DNA from: Clostridia bacterium
Lineage (GTDB): Bacteria; Bacillota; Clostridia; Oscillospirales; Acutalibacteraceae
NCBI GenBank assembly: GCA_017939855.1
Contig: JAGAZW010000054.1
Span: forward strand, 1-16,938
Direction of reading: 5' to 3'
Length of the DNA stretch: 16,938 bases
This document shows positions 14,288 to 16,938 of this stretch, piece after piece. The notes beneath the pieces are model-generated. The model did not search any database, had not been told where the DNA came from, and saw only the letters and a program-made list of their open reading frames with translations. Position 1 is the first letter of the stretch, and every line of letters begins with the position of its first letter. The position numbers and the translations under genes were made by a program.

Positions 14288-15382
14288 ATGCAAAGATATT
14301 TTTGTTTTATTGTATGTATTGCAATTTTTTTGGGTATTGTAGGCTGTGATGCCAATAAGGCTGTGTCAAAGCGTGGTAATGACAATAAAAATTCTGCCAC
14401 AAATAGTCAGACATCTGAAAATAAGGATTCCAATATTTCATCGGTTATAGCTTCCGATGATGACAACTTCAAGCTGACAATTTCGTTTGCAGGGGATATG
14501 GTATTAGCAGGATATGACGGACAGCCCGGAAGCGGCACATTCGAATCATACTATCAAAATAACTCCTACAACTATTTTTTGTCCAAGGTGTCACACATTT
14601 TCAAAAATGATGATTTCACTGTATCAAACCTTGAGAATGTTATGAGCGACCGTGAGAATTTGCAAAAGAAGGAGAAAAACTATTCTCCTGCCTTTTGGTT
14701 TAAATCGGGAACAGAAAGGATAAAAATTCTATCGGAGTCGGGAGTAGACGGCGTAACTTTAAACAACAATCATACCTATGATTATGGCACTCAAGGATAT
14801 AACGATACGATTGCAGCGGTTGAAAGTGCCGGTATGCAGTACGGTTCAAACGGGAAAATAATATATTTTGAAAAAGAGGATTTTAAAGTAGCTGTTGTAT
14901 GTGTGGGGCTTTGGTATTCTTCAAGTGCAAATACAGCGATAGGTTATTTAAATGCCGCAAAAGAAAACTCGGATTATCAAATAGTTATGTTCCACGGAGG
15001 CACCGAAAAAATTCACGAACCCGAAGAGTGGAAAAAATCAGCTGCAAGACAGCTAGTCGATGCGGGTGCGGATTTAGTTGTGGGAAGCCATCCGCATGTT
15101 TTGCAGCCGAGGGAAATTTATAATGGTGTAGAGATAGTGTATTCTTTAGGTAATTTTTGCTATGGGGGCAGCCGCTATCCCGAAAATCGTACGATAATAT
15201 ACCAAATGACCTTAGAAATTGATAAAAATAAGCAGATAAAGGCAGCAGTTTCTGATATAATTCCTTGTTATGTCCATACGGGTTCATCCTCCAGTAACTT
15301 CCAACCGGCAATAATTGAAGATGCTGTACAAAAACAAAAAGTTATAGATTTTATGAACGGCGAAGTTGAAAGTCCGATATAA
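14288..15382 (+). CDS. CapA-family lipoprotein (metallophosphatase-like, poly-gamma-glutamate synthesis type)
   Basis: A 364-residue secreted lipoprotein. A hydrophobic signal sequence ends in the lipobox IVGC, making Cys20 the lipidated residue, followed by a Ser/Asn/Lys-rich spacer (21-60). The CapA (PGA_cap) calcineurin-like fold follows: FAGDMVLAG (67-75, Asp70), SNLENVMSD (113-121), NNNHTYDYG (159-167, His162), MFHGG (224-228, His226), GSHPHVLQP (266-274) and YSLGNF (285-290). CapA proteins help make or anchor poly-gamma-glutamate, but most single homologues are uncharacterised, and no capB/capC is adjacent, so a general cell-surface phosphatase or hydrolase is possible. The start is ATG with GGCGGTGA upstream. 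No clear promoter was found in the 100 bases before it. Confidence 0.85.
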   Translation: MQRYFCFIVCIAIFLGIVGCDANKAVSKRGNDNKNSATNSQTSENKDSNISSVIASDDDNFKLTISFAGDMVLAGYDGQPGSGTFESYYQNNSYNYFLSKVSHIFKNDDFTVSNLENVMSDRENLQKKEKNYSPAFWFKSGTERIKILSESGVDGVTLNNNHTYDYGTQGYNDTIAAVESAGMQYGSNGKIIYFEKEDFKVAVVCVGLWYSSSANTAIGYLNAAKENSDYQIVMFHGGTEKIHEPEEWKKSAARQLVDAGADLVVGSHPHVLQPREIYNGVEIVYSLGNFCYGGSRYPENRTIIYQMTLEIDKNKQIKAAVSDIIPCYVHTGSSSSNFQPAIIEDAVQKQKVIDFMNGEVESPI

Positions 15383-15383
15383 T

Positions 15384-15420
15384 AAAAAGACCTCGATGAA
15401 AAATCATCGAGGTCTTTTTT
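15384..15420. terminator. Bidirectional terminator between the capA-like gene and immA
   Basis: A 15-bp perfect stem (15385-15399 with 15404-15418), loop AAAA, with A residues on the left and T residues on the right. It serves the converging capA-like and immA-like genes. Confidence 0.9.
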
Positions 15421-15814
15421 ATGCTGAACGGTAATAGTCAACCGCTTTTTGCATAAAATCCGGTGTTACTCCGAAATATTCCGCAAGGGAGTATATATTG
15501 TCATATCCTAAGCGAATTGCTTTTTGATAAACAGTTTTCGGAATGAGCTTACTAATTGCCCAGATAGTTGCCCTTCTCTCGTGTTTTCCGCGAATATCAA
15601 AGGGGGAATAGATGTTATAGAAGCTTGAAGTTTGACAATGTCCAAGCTCGTGAGCAAGATAAACCTTTTCGTGCGACGAAGAAGCATTTTTATCAATGCC
15701 TATGAACATTTTATCCTTAAATTTTATTGAAATAGAACCGTTTTCGGGAAGGGGCATACGATCAACCGTAACACCGGATTGGTTTGCCAGACTATATAGT
15801 CTATTTATTTCCAT
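15419..15814 (-). CDS. immA: ImmA/IrrE family metallo-endopeptidase
   Basis: A 131-residue zinc protease. The zincin motif HELGH is at 55-59 and the third-ligand helix KHERRATIWA at 77-86 contains the ExxA pattern (Glu79). In ICEBs1 and related phages ImmA cleaves the Xre-type repressor ImmR when an inducer such as RapI or DNA damage acts, releasing the element genes. The start at 15814 has AAGGAG seven bases upstream; longer frames lack support. It overlaps the preceding repressor gene by 14 bases, so the two are translationally coupled, as protease and repressor pairs usually are. Cleavage of the neighbouring repressor is inferred from that arrangement. Confidence 0.9.
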   Translation of the reverse strand: MEINRLYSLANQSGVTVDRMPLPENGSISIKFKDKMFIGIDKNASSSHEKVYLAHELGHCQTSSFYNIYSPFDIRGKHERRATIWAISKLIPKTVYQKAIRLGYDNIYSLAEYFGVTPDFMQKAVDYYRSA

Positions 15815-16133
15815 TCTCTCGCTCCTTAATAAAGTTTGCGTATAGTTTAACCTCATCCCACATTTTATCGGTAACCAATGTGTCACCACCGAAAAGAGCT
15901 ACCTTTAGCGCTTCCTCGTCAGATGCCGTATCGGTTTTGCCGTAAAGATAATCTACGCTCACAGAAAAATAATCGGCAATTTTAGAAAGTGTGTCTGCAG
16001 AAAGAGACTTTTTCCTACCTGTTTTATAATCAGAAAGCGATGCACGGGGAATACCGCATTTGTTGCATAAAACGGTAATGTTTATATCTCTTTTTTTGCA
16101 AAGGTCTTCTATACGTTTGTATAAAGGTGTCAT
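15801..16133 (-). CDS. Xre-family HTH repressor (ImmR/CI-like)
   Basis: A 110-residue regulator. The N-terminal helix-turn-helix covers about residues 5-65, with the turn and recognition helix around VLCNKCGIPRASLSDYKTGRK and the typical ending IADYFSVSVDYLYGKTD. The C-terminal FGGDTLVTDKMWDEVKLYANFIKERE (81-106) is a form common in Clostridia prophage repressors. The start at 16133 has AAGGGG upstream; the longer frame starting at 16181 lies within an operator-bearing leader and is less likely. It is followed by the overlapping ImmA-like protease and faces a rightward operon across a region with four 18-bp operator-like sites, which it most likely binds. Confidence 0.92.
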   Translation of the reverse strand: MTPLYKRIEDLCKKRDINITVLCNKCGIPRASLSDYKTGRKKSLSADTLSKIADYFSVSVDYLYGKTDTASDEEALKVALFGGDTLVTDKMWDEVKLYANFIKERENGNK

Positions 16134-16166
16134 ATTTTCTGTCCCCTTAAAGTCGAATTTTGTAAA

Positions 16167-16288
16167 TTTACGAAAATTCATAAAATAACACTTGACAATT
16201 ACGAAAACTCGTAATATAATATACCTGAAATTACGAAAATCAGTAATTTCTAAGTTTGCAAACTAATTATATTACGTAATTTCGTAAA
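16167..16288. repeat. Four copies of an 18-bp operator-like repeat
   Basis: The best copy, ATTACGAAAACTCGTAAT (16198-16215), is a palindrome with 7-bp arms. Related copies lie at 16167-16184, 16230-16247 and, in reverse orientation, 16271-16288. Start-to-start distances are 31, 32 and 41 bases, close to three, three and four helical turns, so bound dimers would lie on about the same DNA face. The second and fourth copies fill promoter spacers. The Xre protein encoded alongside is the likely binder. Confidence 0.82.
16192..16220 (+). promoter_or_regulatory. Rightward promoter of the zinc-ribbon operon, with operator in the spacer
   Basis: Perfect consensus TTGACA (16192-16197) and TATAAT (16215-16220) with a 17-base spacer. 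Operator copy two starts right after the -35 and shares only the first T of the -10. The predicted start is near 16227, and it reads toward the leftward promoter. Confidence 0.85.
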
Positions 16289-16294
16289 AGTCAA
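16266..16294 (-). promoter_or_regulatory. Leftward promoter of the xre-immA operon, with operator in the spacer
   Basis: On the minus strand TTGACT (16294-16289) and TATAAT (16271-16266) have a 17-base spacer that is filled by operator copy four. The predicted start is near 16259, which leaves a leader of about 125 bases before xre. It faces the rightward promoter. Confidence 0.8.
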
Positions 16295-16321
16295 GTAAAA
16301 AATAAAGGAGTAGCATAAAGT

Positions 16322-16720
16322 ATGTACTATTGTACGGACTGTGGAAAAAAATTTGATACATGTAAGGTGAGTTATGAACGACACGGTTTTGAGTTTGCAC
16401 CGTTTGAGGAATTTTTATTTTGTCCTTATTGCAGCTCGGATAGGATAAAGGAGCTAAAAGTCAGATATTGCAGGTGTTGCGGTAAAAAGCTTACGGATTT
16501 TAAGCGTTGGTATTGTAATGACGAATGTAAGCGGCGGGGTGAAAAGCTCTGGAGGATTGAGCGCGAAAAGCGAAGAAGACTGCAAAGTAACAGTCTGATG
16601 AAAATAGTAAGCAAAATAGAGCAATATAATATAACACACGGCACGAATTACAGTTATGGAGCCTTTGTTGCCAATATACTCCCTAAAATGTCGAAGCGGG
16701 AAGCGGAGGAATATATATGA
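16322..16720 (+). CDS. Zinc-ribbon protein of unknown function, phage/ICE early-gene position
   Basis: A 132-residue basic protein. Two zinc sites are likely: C4-x2-C7 with C34-x2-C37, and C50-x2-C53 with C65-x3-C69. A strongly basic helix follows (KRRGEKLWRIEREKRRRLQ, 70-88), and the C-terminal part includes IEQYNITHGTNYSYGAFVA (about 99-117), a form I associate with small phage proteins. No named family is recognised. It is the first gene of the rightward operon, facing the Xre repressor, the place of cro or other early regulators in phages, so nucleic-acid binding is plausible. GGAG lies 11 bases before the ATG, a rather long spacing. Its stop overlaps the next start (ATGA). Confidence 0.75.
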   Translation: MYYCTDCGKKFDTCKVSYERHGFEFAPFEEFLFCPYCSSDRIKELKVRYCRCCGKKLTDFKRWYCNDECKRRGEKLWRIEREKRRRLQSNSLMKIVSKIEQYNITHGTNYSYGAFVANILPKMSKREAEEYI

Positions 16721-16938
16721 ATATAGAACAAAAGCGTACATATTTGAAAAAATATCGGGTTCAACAAGCCAAAATCCATCGTATGCAGGAGATGTTAAAC
16801 GAAAATCCCGAAAAAAGCGAATTTTATTTGGAGAGCATAAAAAAAGCCTGTGTATTAAGAGATAAAATTGAAGAGGAGATTGAAGCAGTGGATGGGTCGC
16901 TGCTGAGTGAAATTCTTTTTCAGAAATATATTTTATGC
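16717..16938 (+). CDS. Coiled-coil protein resembling phage RinA/ArpU-type regulators (N-terminal part, cut by window edge)
   Basis: 74 codons are in the window and the frame is open at the edge. It starts MNIEQKRTYLKKYRVQQAKI and continues as charged heptad-like helix (IKKACVLRDKIEEEIEAVDGSLLSEILFQKYIL). The pattern, a helical N-terminus running into a segment like EAVDGSLLSEILFQKYI, resembles DUF1492/RinA/ArpU-type phage regulators, whose sigma-like HTH would follow just beyond the edge. The start has GGAGG seven bases upstream and overlaps the preceding stop as ATGA, which shows translational coupling. The family call is tentative because the diagnostic C-terminal HTH is missing from the window. 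Confidence 0.6.
   Translation, partial: MNIEQKRTYLKKYRVQQAKIHRMQEMLNENPEKSEFYLESIKKACVLRDKIEEEIEAVDGSLLSEILFQKYILC

Noticed and set aside
16134..16181. N-terminal extension of the Xre repressor to 16181
   Set aside because: It would be encoded within operator copy one, adds non-family residues, and the start at 16133 has a Shine-Dalgarno sequence.
16167..16288. Regular repeats as a CRISPR array
   Set aside because: The repeats are only four, palindromic, degenerate and built into promoter spacers, with about 13-23 bases between them; they are operators, not CRISPR repeats.
16656..16865. A 69-codon plus-strand frame overlapping the zinc-ribbon gene end
   Set aside because: It lacks an SD and lies out of frame across both the zinc-ribbon gene and the ATGA-coupled frame at 16717, which has a good SD.

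Overview
The window is low-GC DNA (roughly 35-40 percent by eye) from a Firmicute, most likely a spore-forming-lineage Clostridia member of the Oscillospiraceae/Ruminococcaceae type. The grounds are the rpmH-rnpA-yidD-yidC-khpB core cluster, a T-box leader on pheST, an IreB (UPF0297) protein, a BofA-like protein, strong Shine-Dalgarno sequences, and several TTG or GTG starts that an SD supports. This is inference from gene content; no marker gene such as 16S is present.

Positions 1-3959 hold an amino-sugar catabolic locus. A leftward operon runs sugar kinase (BadF/BcrA family), AgaS-like SIS isomerase/deaminase, class II tagatose-bisphosphate aldolase KbaY/GatY, and the start of its KbaZ/GatZ partner, which is cut by the window edge. 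A divergent GntR/UTRA regulator lies upstream. The gene set fits hexosamine, then hexosamine-6-P, then tagatose-6-P, then tagatose-1,6-bisphosphate, then trioses. The shared intergenic region has two good promoters and a perfect 7-1-7 palindrome against the operon -35 box.

Positions 3960-4440 are gene-poor: about 300 bp that look like decayed sequence with a GTGGTCAA direct repeat, then a leftward tRNA-Ala(GGC) with its own terminator. The tRNA keeps the alanine identity pair but has two unusual core positions.

Positions 4517-7441 carry the rpmH, rnpA, yidD, yidC, khpB cluster (ribosome, RNase P, membrane insertion, RNA binding) with a consensus promoter and a terminal hairpin. dnaA and mnmE are not at the ends. 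YidC lacks the usual TM1 arginine but has one in TM2.

Positions 7450-11215 are pheS-pheT under a T-box riboswitch with a UUC specifier. Then come ireB, a converging malic enzyme, a divergent manA whose usual zinc-ligand Glu is Thr, a leftward bofA-like gene and a CapA-type lipoprotein. Stem-loop terminators separate most of these units.

From about 15383 to the end there is phage- or ICE-type regulatory DNA. A leftward Xre repressor overlaps an ImmA/IrrE metallopeptidase, and a rightward operon begins with a zinc-ribbon protein followed by a coiled-coil RinA/ArpU-like protein cut by the edge. Between them are two nearly identical consensus promoters that face each other as a 30-bp imperfect inverted repeat. 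Each carries a copy of an 18-bp operator in its spacer, and two more copies lie between and beside them. This looks like a compact face-to-face genetic switch and is the most interesting feature of the window.
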